From: Poa pratensis
Taxonomy: Eukaryota > Streptophyta > Magnoliopsida > Poales > Poaceae
Direction: 5' to 3'
DNA length: 64,000 nucleotides
Assembly: GCA_947311845.1 (NCBI GenBank)
Contig: CAMZMU010000041.1
Location: 132,467,505-132,531,504 of the forward strand
The notes beneath the pieces were generated by a model. The model was not told where the DNA came from. It made no database searches and was given only the letters and a program-made list of their open reading frames with translations. Position 1 is the first letter of the stretch, and every line of letters begins with the position of its first letter. Positions 22,576 to 34,094 of this stretch are shown here, piece by piece. Position numbers and translations under genes: made by a program.

Positions 22576-24532
22576 CCGACGTCTACCTCCATTGGAACAG
22601 GTCCGGGCTCTTGCTCCGCCGGGATGAAAATAGATTCGGATTCAGGAGAAGGTTTGATTGAAGGAGTTCTCAAGTGATTCAGGGCTACCCCTGGTGGTAC
22701 TGCCTCTTTCGATGAACCGAGCTTTGACAACACGTCGGCAGCATCATTTTCTGCCGAGGTATATGCCTGTACTCACACCCTTCAAAGAACCCGGATATCT
22801 TTTGCACATGGAACCGATATAACGCCATGTTGGCATCCAGAGCATCCCAAGTTCCAGAAGATTGTTGCACCACCAGGTCGGAATCGCCGAAGCACTCTAC
22901 ACGCCGGATACCGATCTCCTTCGCCACATTGAGGCCATGGATTAAGGCCTCATACTCCGCCACATTGTTTGATGCTGAGAAATGAATCTGCAGCACGTAT
23001 TTCAGCTGATCTCGCTTTGGCGAGGTGAGGACTATTCCAGCCCCCAGCCCGATCTTTGTCTTGGACCCATCAAAATGCATTTTCCAATAATTATAGTCCG
23101 GCCTGGGTGGCTCATACTGCATCTCGGCCCAATCACAAAAGAAGTCCGGCAACGCCTGGGATTTAATTGCATCTCTTCTCTCATAATGTGGTGCATATGG
23201 AGACACCTCAATCGCCCATTTGGCAACTCGGCCAGTTGCATCTTTGCACCCGATGATCTCCGAGATTGGAGCTTCGCACACCACCGTCATGGGATGCTCC
23301 TGGAAATAATGCTTCAACTTCTTGACCGCCAGGTAGACACCATACGTCATCTTCTGGTAGTGAGGGTAATTCTGCTTCGAGGTAGAGATCACCTCGCTCA
23401 AGTAATACACCGGTCTCTGCACCGACCTGCCACCTTCTTCGCGCTCCACCACCACTGCCACACTTACAACTCGGTTTGTGGCCGCAATGTAAAGTAACAT
23501 CGGCTCATTGTGCAATGGTGACGCCAACACCGGGGCAGTGGACAACATCTTTTTCAGCTCATTGAACGCCACGTCGGCCTGCGGGGTCCATGTAAACCCG
23601 GTACTTTTCTTCATGAGCTGGTACAAAGGTAAGGCTTTTTCTCCCAGCCGACCTACAAATCGGCTCAACGAGGCTAGGCACCCTGTGAATTTCTGCACAT
23701 CTTTCAAACACTTCGGTAACTTCATGTTCTCAATAGCTCGGATCTTGGCCGGGTTAACCTCGATACCTCGGCTAGACACCAGGAATCCGAGCAACTTTCC
23801 AGCCGGGACACCAAAGGTGCACTTGTCCGGGTTAAGCTTCAACCGATATTTTCTCAAATTCACAAATGTCTCCTCGAGATCCTCGAGGAGAGTACGTTTC
23901 TCCTTAGTTTTGATGACGATATCATCGACATACACTTGCACATTTTTGCCCATTTGAGAGTGCAGGCATTTCTGCATACACCTCTGATAAGTTGCCCCGG
24001 CATTTCTCAGACCAAAACACATGACACGATAGCAATACGCCCCATACGGGGTAATAAAAGCAGTCTTTATTTGATCCTTCGGGTTCAGTGGTATCTGGTG
24101 AAAACCAGAGTACGCATCGATAAAAGACAACAGTTCACAACCAGCAGTGGAATCAATCACTTGATCAATCCGAGGTAATGGAAACGGATCTTTCGGGCAC
24201 GCCTTGTTGAGGTTAGTGAAGTCAATGCACATGCGCCACACCTTGACCACGGCTGGCTCGTCTTTCTTCTTTTCCACCAAGACCGGATTGGATATCCAGT
24301 CCGGATGCAGCACCTCCATAATGAACCCGGCTGCAAGCAACTTAGCCAGCTCGTCCAGCACCACTTGTCTTCGGTCGTCTGAGAGACGACGGGTCGGTTG
24401 CCTCACCGGTTTCACCTCTGGCCTGACAAATAAAGAGTGCTCTGCCAACTCCCTCGGAACACCAGGCAGGTCCTTAGCCGACCATGCAAAGATATCCCGA
24501 TTCTCACGGAGGAAGTGACAGAGCTCGCTTTC
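22576..24532 (-). pseudogene. Reverse transcriptase and two RNase H domains
   Basis: The frame from 24448 to 22685 covers most of reverse transcriptase: the CIDFTNLNKACPKDPFPLPR segment, FIDAYSGFHQIPL, and the catalytic VYVDDIVIK. The usual Gypsy RNase H follows (about 23700-23250). A second, separate RNase H-type domain (HFDGSKTKIGLGAGIVL, SASNNVAEYEALIHGL and CFGDSDLVVQQ, about 23080-22850) comes after it. A duplicated RNase H in this place is diagnostic of the Tat lineage. An in-frame stop at about 24533 separates it from the protease part and a frameshift near 22730 cuts its end, so it could not be made as one polyprotein. Confidence 0.88.
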
Positions 24533-25436
24533 CTATTTCTCGCCCAGCCCGGTCCCAATGATGGCCATATGCTCTGGGTGCTCCGGGTCAATGGGGATCT
24601 TCTTGGTCTCCTTGGGCACCTCAAATGCTGCAGTTGAGTCCGGGCTCATCAGTCCGGACATGCCGAGCTGTGTTGACTGCGCCATTGCCACCACTTGATG
24701 CAGCTTCTTCTTCTCAGCTGCGATCACCAAAGACTCGGCCAGATTAGACCCCGCCGAGGCACACTGAATGGCTCGCTTGTAGTCACCCGAGATGGATATG
24801 ATCCCATTAGGCCCTGGCATTTTCATCTTCAGGTATGCAACATGGGTGGAAATCATGAACTTGGCCAGAGCCGGCCTTCCAAGCAATGCATGGTATGCAC
24901 TCTCCAAGTCCACCACCTCGAACTCGATACTCTCAACTCGGCAGTTATCCTTGGTTCCAAATGCTACATCCACCCATATCTTGCCCATGGGTGCACAGGA
25001 AACGCCAGGCACAATCTGCAACTGGCATCAACTGATTTGGCGATATGCCCAATTTCACCATTGTGTCTCGGTACATGATGTTGATGGCACTGCCATTGTC
25101 CACCAGAACTCGGGTAAACCTCACATTGTTAGTAGGCCCACACAACGTCGGATCTACCACCAGGGCATACTTTCCAGGGCTCGGCATGATCCGAGGTGTG
25201 TCTTTCCTGCTCCAAGTGATCTCCTGCTCAGACCAGTTCATATAGGTCGGCACCACCGGCATTACTGCATTCACCTCCATGGCACGCCTCTGCACACTCT
25301 TCTTGTCAGTTGGCTCGGTCACAAAGACCACATAGCTCGCATGAGCCTCTCTATAGTCATTTCCGGGGTATTCATACTGCTGACTTGGTCCGGCACCATT
25401 GTTGTTGTTATTACCTCGGACATTCACAACATTCAC
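24533..25436 (-). pseudogene. Aspartic protease region
   Basis: It contains the retroviral-type aspartic protease signature as VLVDNGSAINIMY (about 25110-25072 on the minus strand; Asp-Asn-Gly in place of the commoner Asp-Thr/Ser-Gly). The GRPALAKF and AYLKMKMPGPNG segments follow. A frameshift at about 25020 splits it into two frames. The protease would process the gag-pol polyprotein in virus-like particles. The preceding gag frame overlaps at about 25411-25436. Confidence 0.78.
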
Positions 25437-27500
25437 GGGCCTTGCTGCTGCAGGCCTCGGAGGAGGTGCAGTGGTTATGGGGTAACATTTGCTCCGGACA
25501 GATTTGGGTTACCTCGGCTGAAATCTCTGAGGTGGTCCTCTCTGTTTCCTCCGGCCTTCGCCCCTTCTTCCTGATTCTGCGGTTCCAGCTGCACTGCCGG
25601 GTTGAATGGTTGGCTGGCTTGCGCGGGTCGGTCGTATGGTAACAGCAAGGACCATCTATCATTGATTCATAAGTCAAGGGTGGCTCCGGGTTCGGACTAA
25701 ATGCCGGACCATTGATTTTCGGCCTCTGGACACCTCCAGCTCCGGGCTGATCCGGGTTCACCGCTGCAACTTGGTTCGAGGTGTATGGGTAGTCCGGCTC
25801 CCTCCTCTCTTGTCCGAACTCTTGGCGGTCATTACACCTTGGTCCGAGCCGGTTGTTTATTGGCTCCCTCCTTCTGTTACGTGCCACTGCCTCTGCTGCT
25901 GGCTGCATCGGATCACCCAGAGCATAAGAATCTGCAATCCGGATTGTTTCTGCTAGGGATTTCGGCATATCTCTTTGGAGCCTCTGCCACAGCATGCTGC
26001 CATGTCGACAACCATCTGCAAACCAGGAAATGGCCTGTGCCTCTACAACTCCTTCACAGGAATTCCGAACATTGCTCCACCGAGTTAAGAATTCTCGGTC
26101 AGTTTCATGATCATCTTGCTTACATGCTGCCAGGAGCTGAGGTCGGTTTGGCCTCTTGTATGTACTAGCAAAGTTGCTGTTAAACGCCAGCTCCAAGTCT
26201 ATCCAGGAGTTGATACTATACTCCGGCAAATTATTCAGCCAGATCCGAGCTGGACCTTCCAACATGTGCGGGAGATACCGGACCGCCCATCGGCGATTGC
26301 CCCCCGCTATGTGCACCGAGGATACATAATCTGTCAGCCAATCTTGCGGCTTGGTGCTCCCGTTGTATGGCTTGGTGTTCCGACCTAACTGGAACTGAGA
26401 TACTGGCGGTGGTGGCTCCTTCATGATCCGAGGTCCAAAACACGCCGGACCAGGAGGGCCTTCCTCCTCCAGTTGCTCGGACAAGTAGATTCTATCCAGC
26501 TTGTTACGAACATCGCCTGGAGCTAACATCCGACCTCCTATCCGAGGTCCCAACGCCCCATCCACTCTGTGGTATCCAGCTCGCGCCATGGCCGAGTCTC
26601 CATCATCATATCGGTCATCGCCTTGACCGACATTCTGAGGTTGCTGAACATACTCCGGCTCTCGCTGATATTGCCCCTGCGGCCGGGTTGTTGCTGATAC
26701 CTCGGGGGCGGAGGTGGTTTACCTCGGCCAGCCGACGCTGCTTGCCCGCCATTCTGATTTCCCTGACCGGAGTTACCCTTAGCTCGGCTTGCATTACCTG
26801 GGCCGGGGTTTCCCTTAGCTCGGCTAGCATTGCCCTGGCCCACCTTCTGCTTTGCTGCTAACACCGGATCATACATCTGCAGCTGCTTGTTCTGACCCGA
26901 GGTGACACTCCGGGCTCGATCGGCTCCTCCGACGAGTGGAGACGAGGCTTGCCCCTTGGACACCTGACTAACTGGCCTAGCTGAATAAACCATCTCGAAT
27001 CACCAGCCCCGGCTCTGCGGAGAGCCTCATTCTGCTGGTTAGCTACATACACTAATTCATTGACTCGCTTCTGCTGCGCACGCCATGCATCTCCAGTCAA
27101 CCCGGATAGCTCGGCCCTGCCTGCCTCGGCAGCTCTGAGGTTCTTAGCAGGGGAACTATACACCGGCCTTCCAGTCGACACGCGACTCTCACTCCTAGCC
27201 GAGGTGGTAGGTCGAGCCTCCCTGTTTATCTCATCATTGAGCCCCTTGCCTCTCTGCCGCACCTCGGCTCCCCTATTGTATCAACTGCTACCGGGGTGAA
27301 GCCATTCGCTGCATTGTACTCACGCAGATCTCTATTGAACTCATCTCTAGCTGTCATCATTGCTACAGCCTCCTTTTGCAACAGGACACGCTTTGCCTCT
27401 AGGTCGGCCACAGTCACTACACATCCACTCCTGGATTTACTGGGTCTGCCAGTGTCTCCACTATCTCTACCAGGGTCGCACCTCGGGGGTACCAGGCAAC
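25411..27500 (-). pseudogene. gag (capsid) region
   Basis: The gag domain is in the frame 26589-25411. It includes YLPHMLEGPARIWLNNLP, the LELAFNSNFASTYKRP segment, and CKQDDHETDREFLTRW, which match the plant retrotransposon gag family that forms the particle shell. The N-terminal part (26538-27262 and about 27226-27417) is Gly/Asn/Ser-rich. It includes a short duplicated GNASRAKGN motif (about 26830-26760) and a coiled-coil-like LEAKRVLLQKEAVAMM segment. It is spread over three frames, so at least three frameshifts are present. No clear CCHC zinc knuckle is seen; a CYHTTDPRKPANHSTRQC stretch near 25640 is the nearest candidate. Confidence 0.8.
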
Positions 27501-27566
27501 TCTTTCTCTAGCCTGGGCTTTGCAGATCTCACCTTAGCAACCTCGGCCGGCTTGGATTGCTGGCAT

Positions 27567-27890
27567 CTACTTTGCCAGCGGCATCAACCGACCGGTCATC
27601 ATCACCTCCACGCAGCTCTCGGGGCGAGTGATACGCCGACCTAAAGCCGCGAGGAGAGGAGTTTCGTCGTCCACGAGCACCTGCTCCGGGTACTCGCGAA
27701 CAACCTCGACAGCAACGTATGTGACGAAGCTGCCAGCATCATGGTGAAGCCATGCTCGGGGAAGGGCTTGCCGGCGAAACACCCCGCGTTGTCGCTGATG
27801 AAGGTGAACTCACCGATCTTGGCGATAAGCCCGGAAAGAACACGCTCGCCTGAGCCCGTCCGGATGTAAACTCCCTCCAACGCCTCAATC
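27567..27890 (-). pseudogene. Leader ORF between PBS and gag
   Basis: Two overlapping minus-strand frames (27940-27641 and 27782-27567) read as one interrupted protein. It includes GLIAKIGEFTFISDNAGCF, GKPFPEHGFTMM, FVTYVAVEVVREYPEQVLVD and GRRITRPESCVEVMM. One frameshift near 27730 breaks it. Some Tat-lineage elements, Ogre for example, carry an extra ORF upstream of gag. I do not recognise this protein and cannot say whether it is related. The start lies about 70 bp inside the primer-binding site. Confidence 0.5.
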
Positions 27891-27891
27891 T

Positions 27892-27909
27892 GCCCCACGG
27901 TGGGCGCCA
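27892..27909 (-). promoter_or_regulatory. Primer-binding site
   Basis: On the minus strand, two bases after the LTR end, the sequence begins TGGCGCCCACCGTGGGGC. TGG complements the CCA 3' end of a host tRNA, as expected for the primer of minus-strand synthesis. I do not assign the tRNA. Confidence 0.8.
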
Positions 27910-27911
27910 AC

Positions 27912-29043
27912 TGTCGTGGTGGGATCACGGCAGATGCCATAGGTATGGCTAAGATGGGGCCGAATGGTCGTTGGGGGAATCCGGGGAGGGTTTATGCACT
28001 CAAGAAGTGCACACGCAAGAACACGCAAGAACACGAACGAGAAACCAAGAAACAAGAACACAAAGCACACCACGATGTACCCTGCTTCGGGGCCCTCTTG
28101 TGGAGGTAACACCCCTACTGCAGCACTATCCTACTCAGTGTATAGCTCAAAGTGACAAGTACAAGCTGCTCCTCGAGCTGTATGATGATACAATGGTGAG
28201 AACTTGAGGTAAAAGATGGAGCTACGCGGGAGGAAGAAGGCACTCCGAGCTAGATCCGAGGTGTTTCCGGGGTGTTCCGAGGTTCCTTTCTCTTTTTCTC
28301 TCTCTGTTTATCGATCTCTCCATCCGGGGGGCCTCAAGCAGGAGGGGGTGAAGCCCTCTATATAGGCCAACCGGGTTACCGTTGTGCCCCTCGCTGAACA
28401 CTGTAGCCATGCCTCTGCTTTGGTCATCATTGTACTCCTGTCAGGGACAAGACATGTCTTGCCCATCCCCTGCATCACCACAGTAGAGTTAGGATGTCTC
28501 CTCTAACAGAGACAGGACATAGCCACGCCGTGCTACCTCGTAGCCTTTTCCCCGGATCTCACGCGGTCAGCGGTCAGAGGCGTGCAGCCCCGCCAAACCC
28601 GGGGCACGCCTCTGCCATGCTCCGTGACAGACGCTTCCGTGTCAGGCGTGAAGTGACAGGAGCATTGACTCCTGCCCGAGCTACGGCCTCCTGCCGTGGT
28701 TAGCTCGGGTCCTGCTTCCGTTCCTTACCTCGGGTCTTGTACTTAAGACCCGACCACCTCGGGTATAACTTCCTTCACACAGCTTCTCCTGTACTCACCA
28801 TATAAACCATAGCACCGAGGTATTAGGTCGGCTGACCATAGCTCGGACAGTGAACCTCGGCCCAGGCTGACGGGATACCTCGGATCCCTCTGGGCCAAGA
28901 TAGCTCGGCCTTTGTATCCTCCAGGTCAAGATTAAGCTCGGACACTCCCAGGCCCAAACAGGTCGGCCCTTTCCGTACCTCGGCATATCTTTAAACTCAT
29001 CTTTATGCCAAGCCTTGACCCTACCCGGGGTAGCCCCCCGACA
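27912..29043 (-). repeat. LTR (5' LTR in element orientation)
   Basis: 1,132 bp, nearly identical to 14388-15516, with the same TG...CA ends and adjoining TAAAC. The TATA-like CTATATAG is at 28358-28365. In element orientation it is followed by a C-rich leader, so transcription of gag-pol would run leftward from there. Differences from the partner LTR include changes near 27930-27945, 28022, 28220, 28325 and 28850. Confidence 0.93.
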
Positions 29044-30629
29044 TAAACACTTATTTTCGAGTTCAATTCACACATTCTACATGTTCAATCATCAGAGTGG
29101 ATTCTAACGTGTACCTGACACGTAGAGTTGCAAATATATTTGTAATTGGCTACGTGAAATAGAGGACAAGTATATAATATCTTGCAATCGCAAGCAAACC
29201 CAAGCCAAATGGCAACTCATGTGTACTTCGTTGGAGGGAGGTGGACGGAAGCGGGAAATTCTGACCCAGAAGAATGCTCTTCTGAGGAGCCGCAAGGAAC
29301 ATTATAGGTTGGACGCAAGTTCCGGGACGCAGGTTTAGGGGTTGCAATTTTGGGTTTTGTGTAGTGTTTGATTTCACCCATACCTTACAAAACAGATATC
29401 TTGAATACGTTTTCCCTACGCTTCAAATATGACCGAAGAACGCCGAGCACCGTTTCTTTTCTCTTTTCATCCCGAGAGGACTCCAACCATCTTGTGCCAT
29501 CTTCGATTAGTCCTATTATGCTCAAGCACATTGTAAGTCTAGTAATCATGCTGTCATTAACATCAAAACCATTTATGGAGGGAAATGCCCTTTCAAGGTT
29601 TCGTTATAGAAGGAGGTGAACAATTTTCAATCCTACAAAGAAACAAACTTGCAAAAAAAAAATCAAGTGAATCTGATGTTGCCAACATATGCCTTTGATC
29701 TTTTTCTCTGCCAACACTCATCTGGATTAGGGACGGGACGATTGGGGTCTATCAGCAGAAACTACACTTCAATTTTACATGCCAACCCAACAAACATATG
29801 ACATCATTTGGAGAGGTGTGTAGCCAAAGTTATGGCTGTTTTGGTGGGAGGTGTCCATGCTGTTCGTGAAGCTCTCGAACAACTTTTCAAGTTGACTGCT
29901 TCGCGAATTTAGGAAGCTCTCTAATAACTTTTCAAGGTTACAACTTATTCTCTCACGATAGTTATGCAAATGCCGAGTAATTTTAAAACCTTTCCCCACA
30001 TATTGCTTAAAGGGGGTTTGCACACGCGATATGCATCAATTGTGAAGATATAGTGTACGTCCGTCCTTGAAAGCGGCATTTCTACGTGCAAAGTATGTAC
30101 TCCCTCCGTCACAGTTTACACGGCACACACACAGTTTTTAATGATATAAACTTTAAATTTTCTTGACTAAATTAATGGTCAAAGCGCGTTCTTAAACTAC
30201 GTGTGTGCCCCTGTAAAGTGTGACGGAGCAAGTACCGTACATATGTTTTACCCGTTGATTTGGCGAGTCATTTCTGGGACGTCCTCCGGCTGCTAGGTAC
30301 GAAGCGAGAACCCCTCAACTGCAAGTCGTACTACTAGCAAAAGTCGGCAAGGTACGCCTGCCTGCTGCTCGTGCGAGGTCGTTGGAGACTTGAAGTAGGT
30401 TCTACCCGGAAGCGGCAACAAGCCGATGCGCATGCTGCGACGAGCCGCACCACGCCGTACCCACAGCAAAAATCTCGGACAACCCCAGGCGCATTCCGCG
30501 TGACCATCTCATCTCTCTCCTTGCTTATCAAGTGCCCCCTCGGAGACAGACTCAGTCAGTCTCCACTCTCCAGCTAGCGTTGAGTGCGTTTCTTTGCGAG
30601 GTGAACTGCGGAGAGTGCGAGAGCTAGCG
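29044..30629 (+). repeat. NOL9-unit spacer (copy B right part) and promoter of intact NOL9-like gene
   Basis: It resumes the unit after the retrotransposon and matches 5340-6895 of unit A. The part next to the gene (about 30235-30629) is the probable promoter and 5' UTR: it ends in a GC-richer leader with CAGTCAGTCTCCA and GTTGAGTGCG. No clear TATA box was found near the start. One MITE (30100-30232) is extra in this copy. Confidence 0.75.
30098..30234. mobile_element. Stowaway MITE in NOL9 promoter
   Basis: TA-flanked, with ends CTCCCTCCGTCACAGTTTACA-like and an inverted CTTGCTCCGTCACACTTTACA-like partner. The 133 bp element lies about 400 bp upstream of the NOL9-like start codon. Unit A has a different MITE close to the same promoter position (6383-6525) and not this one, so it entered after duplication. 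Confidence 0.85.
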
Positions 30630-33600
30630 ATGGTGAGAGGCGAGACGTGCGGCGGCGAGGGGTCGGAGGGCAGCAGGGAGCGTGAGTGGGAGGAGGCGGC
30701 GGAGGCAGTGGCGTACGACTCCTGCACCTGGCCGCCGCCGGTGGTGGCGGTGTGCGGCCCCGGCAACAGCGGCAAGTCCGCCTTCTCCCGCCTCCTCCTC
30801 AACACACTCCTCGGAAGGTCGGAGAATTTGTTCTTTTCCGTGTTGTAGAAGCCCAAGCCCAATTGCATTTTCCGATCCTCGCATTTTTGCTCTGCTTGGC
30901 TGCAAACCAGCCGAATGTCGATAGAACTGAAGAATTTAAATTTTTCGAGTTATTTTTTGTTGGGAGCTGGGATTATGGGTGGGTGGTGCTTTGCTAAATT
31001 TTCAACAAGGTTCTTGGTGACCGATTCGATACAGTACAGTTGGAAAAGAATTGTTGTCTATGTAGTAAAATTGTTTGATCATAATGGTTTGGCATGAAGT
31101 ATGAATATTCATCCCATTCGCTTCAAATTAAGTTGGCATGCCATCTCTATTTGGTATTGATATTGAGAAGAATCTGCATTTTGAAATGGTAAATTGGAGT
31201 TGGTTGTACAGACCAGAGACTATTGCTGAGTGATTCCATCCATTACTCCATTAGACCCCTTGCGAAGTAGCCATGTCCCAGTAGTTTTCTAGGTTGACTT
31301 ATGATTTTGGCAAGTGTGAGAAAGTAGTGTCTATGGTCACCGTTAGTTGGGATGCCCGTAGTTAAAATGTAGTGACTCAATGTTTTTTTCTTTCACGCCA
31401 AATTTATATGGGAGAATAGACTTGTTTTACTGGTGGTTGACAGTTTGACACAACTTTGCATATTATGTACTGCTCAGAATTTTTTGATTTGCTCTGTTTT
31501 ACTTGTTAAGATTGTACTGTCAGATCAATTCTTGTGTTTCTTTCACTCAAACAGGTATAATAAGGTGGCGTACCTGGATACGGATGTTGGCCAGCCTGAA
31601 TTCACACCTCCAGGTTTCGTGTCACTTCATGTGCTTGAGGAACAGACTAAAGGTGTAGGCCAGGGTATTCTATTTTTAGTTCCTTTTAAATATTTGACTC
31701 CCTGGCTGAACATTCTATCTTTTTTTCATAATTGCAGATCTTACAATGCTATACCTGCGGCCTCCAAAGAGGTAATTGTATTTCACGCAGTTTAGTTATG
31801 GGCCATCTTTTATGCTTTCGTGTAGCATTGTAATGTACCTGCTGTATTACTTTTTGGTGCTGTCAGGAACAATCCACTACTCAAATTAAAACAATAGTAA
31901 TGTTTACCATTCAGGTGTCCCAAAGTAGTCTCTGTATTCTCTTAAGATATCATGAATACTCCCACGTTATTTCAAAGTTTGATTTTGTGCTAATTTTGCA
32001 ATAGCTGTATTTGCTGGTTAAAGTCTTAGGTGTTGCAAAGTAGTCAACTTTTTAAGTTTAGTCAACAGCTCATTTTATAGCTGGTTAAATACAAAATTCA
32101 GTTTGCAATCACATGGACTAATATGTACTTACTGAAGAGAACATATGTTTATTTAATATTTCATCATGTTCTCATGATGGTGTTCTGCAAGTTTGTCTAA
32201 GACGTTTTTCACATATTCTAGGTGCTTCTTTTTTGGTGATGTCGGAGCACACAAGAACCCAAAACTTCTCTTGCGCTACATATTTGCCCTTTATGACTAT
32301 TTTCTTCAAAAACTCTATTGCCTTAATGAGACTGATAACCCTCAGAAATCAGCTATACCACTTGTTGTTAATACTTCAGGATGGGTGAAAGGTGAGATTT
32401 CATTGGCATTTCCTTGGTGATCAAATTTTCTTGGTAGTTCACATGCTATTTTGGAAGGTTAGAAGGGAAACATATAATATGAAGAGTATTCAAATACTCA
32501 TATATGTTGTTGCTAAATGAGTGGATTTTTCTTGCGATGTCCAATTTGATATTGTACTGTGTGACTTTTCAGGTATTGGACTTCATGTTCTGTCAGAGAT
32601 ATTGAGATATGCATCCCCAACTGATGTTATTCGGCTACGCACCACAACAGAGGGTAAAAATTTACCAGATGGTGCATTTTGGTTGGACGTATGCAAAGGA
32701 GATCCACGAGTCAATTTAATCGAAATCCGTGCATCACAGCACTCTCCTCGACAGTAAGTCATAATTTAATTAAATGAAAGAATATAACCCCCCTATTGTC
32801 AGTAAGTGTTACTATTTTTTCATGGAATTTTTTTGAGGAATTTATATTAATGAAACACTATAGTCTTAAATCATTGTTATAGTAATGATTATGTCAATGC
32901 AGTTTGTTAGTGAAGAAGGAGGCGCGGATGATTCGTGATCTCAGGCTGATTGCTTACTTCAGGCAGTCCTTGCCAAGGGACTTCCCTATTTTCTCTTATG
33001 ATGATTTAGTTCAGGGCTTTGCTGCTATAGAGCCCTTTCAGCTACCTCTTTCAAAGATACAGGTTATTGATCTACACTACCAGGTGACTGCCTCTCCACC
33101 TTTATTGAGATCATATAGCAGTCAGGCGTTGTTCTTACAATACGCAGTAATGCTTGTCCTAGAAGTTTCCGTCCTTCTTCGCTTAATTCAGCATGTGTAG
33201 ATTTGGAGTATTTCTATTAATATGGTTTCTTTGGGTGTTCCTGGATAGATTTCTGGTGATGCAGTATATAAATTCTTGGCTGGTACTATCGTTGGTCTTG
33301 GATCAAGTAAATGTGTCTCTTTGTCAACTGAATGCTCGTCCCCTTGGTGCATTGGACTTGGTATGTAAGATCTATTCTTGCTTTGCGCTTTTGTTGAAGT
33401 AAATTGATAGGACTCTCTAATTTCCTGCGTGGTATTGGTCCTGCTGACCTGTATTTTCAGGGTTTGTCAAGGCCATTGATATTCCAGGAAACTACATTCA
33501 TCTGATAACACCTGCTTCTCATCGGCTTTTAGAAAACGTCGACATCATTTTTCGAAGTTGTATTGCAGTTCCTACCTGCCTCTCTCAGGTATTTTTTTCT

Positions 33601-34094
33601 CAGAAGCACGGACGTCTGTTTTCTTTTTTAATACTGTATTATTAACCACTCTTTGTGGTAATAAAGCTACCTATGCTGTAAGAGGCAGATTCTTTAATGT
33701 TTACTCAATGCCATGCATGAAACTGTCTCCAGTTAAAAACATAATGAAAAATCGGACCATAGCAGCTTAAATGTTTCAAACCAGCTTCCATAAGCACCAG
33801 GAATTAATGGGAAGCATTAGCCTTTCCTTTGCACCGACTTCTGGTCAATTCCTAGGACCATAATATGGTCAGCTAGAATAGTATTGTGTTTTCCTATAGA
33901 TAGTACTTGTGTTGACAGTCAGTAGACTAATCTCTCGACCTACGAGGATCACCCATGCTTGGAGCTTGTATTTGTGAAGTACGTTCCATCAGTTATTTTA
34001 TTGATGCGTCCCATGACCCCTTCTCACCCAATTGTGTACTCTTCAGGTGTCGGACGAAGTGGATGATATAGCTGACAGGCTGAGAGATCTGTAG
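30630..34094 (+). CDS. NOL9: Polynucleotide 5'-hydroxyl-kinase, NOL9/Grc3 type (nine exons)
   Basis: NOL9/Grc3 is a nucleolar kinase needed for ITS2 removal in pre-rRNA processing; this assignment is by family. Exons: 30630-30817, 31555-31652, 31738-31771, 32222-32391, 32573-32753, 32903-33083, 33249-33360, 33461-33588, 34047-34094. All introns are GT...AG and the joined frame is open for 379 residues, about the size of plant homologues. The Walker A loop is GPGNSGKS (residues 43-50). YLDTDVGQPEF (69-79) is the characteristic Clp1/Grc3 motif. CFFFGDVGAHKNPKLLLRY and the C-terminal HLITPASHRLLENVD segment also fit. The ATG at 30630 is chosen because it precedes the P-loop by the usual short leader and is conserved in the unit A exon 1 copy. 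It is the only apparently functional known-family gene in the window. Confidence 0.9.

Larger units (their letters stand above)
14388..29043 (-). mobile_element. Tat-lineage Ty3/Gypsy LTR retrotransposon, complete structure
   Basis: The element spans 14,656 bp, flanked by the 5 bp duplication TAAAC (14383-14387 and 29044-29048). Both LTRs, a primer-binding site, gag, protease, reverse transcriptase, two RNase H domains and integrase are present on the minus strand in the Gypsy order (integrase last). The second RNase H after reverse transcriptase/RNase H, the long region between integrase and the 3' LTR, and an antisense gene there are hallmarks of the Tat lineage (the group with Grande, RIRE2 and Ogre). 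All coding parts carry frameshifts or stops in this copy. The pre-insertion sequence is recoverable by comparison with unit A near 5335-5350. Confidence 0.92.

Noticed and set aside
21580..24500. Several plus-strand ORFs of 100-200 codons opposite integrase and RT
   Set aside because: They are complements of well-supported coding sequence and contain no domain of their own.
14388..29043. Intact, active autonomous retrotransposon
   Set aside because: Structure and LTRs are complete, but gag, protease, RT and the leader are split over several frames and at least one in-frame stop lies between protease and RT.
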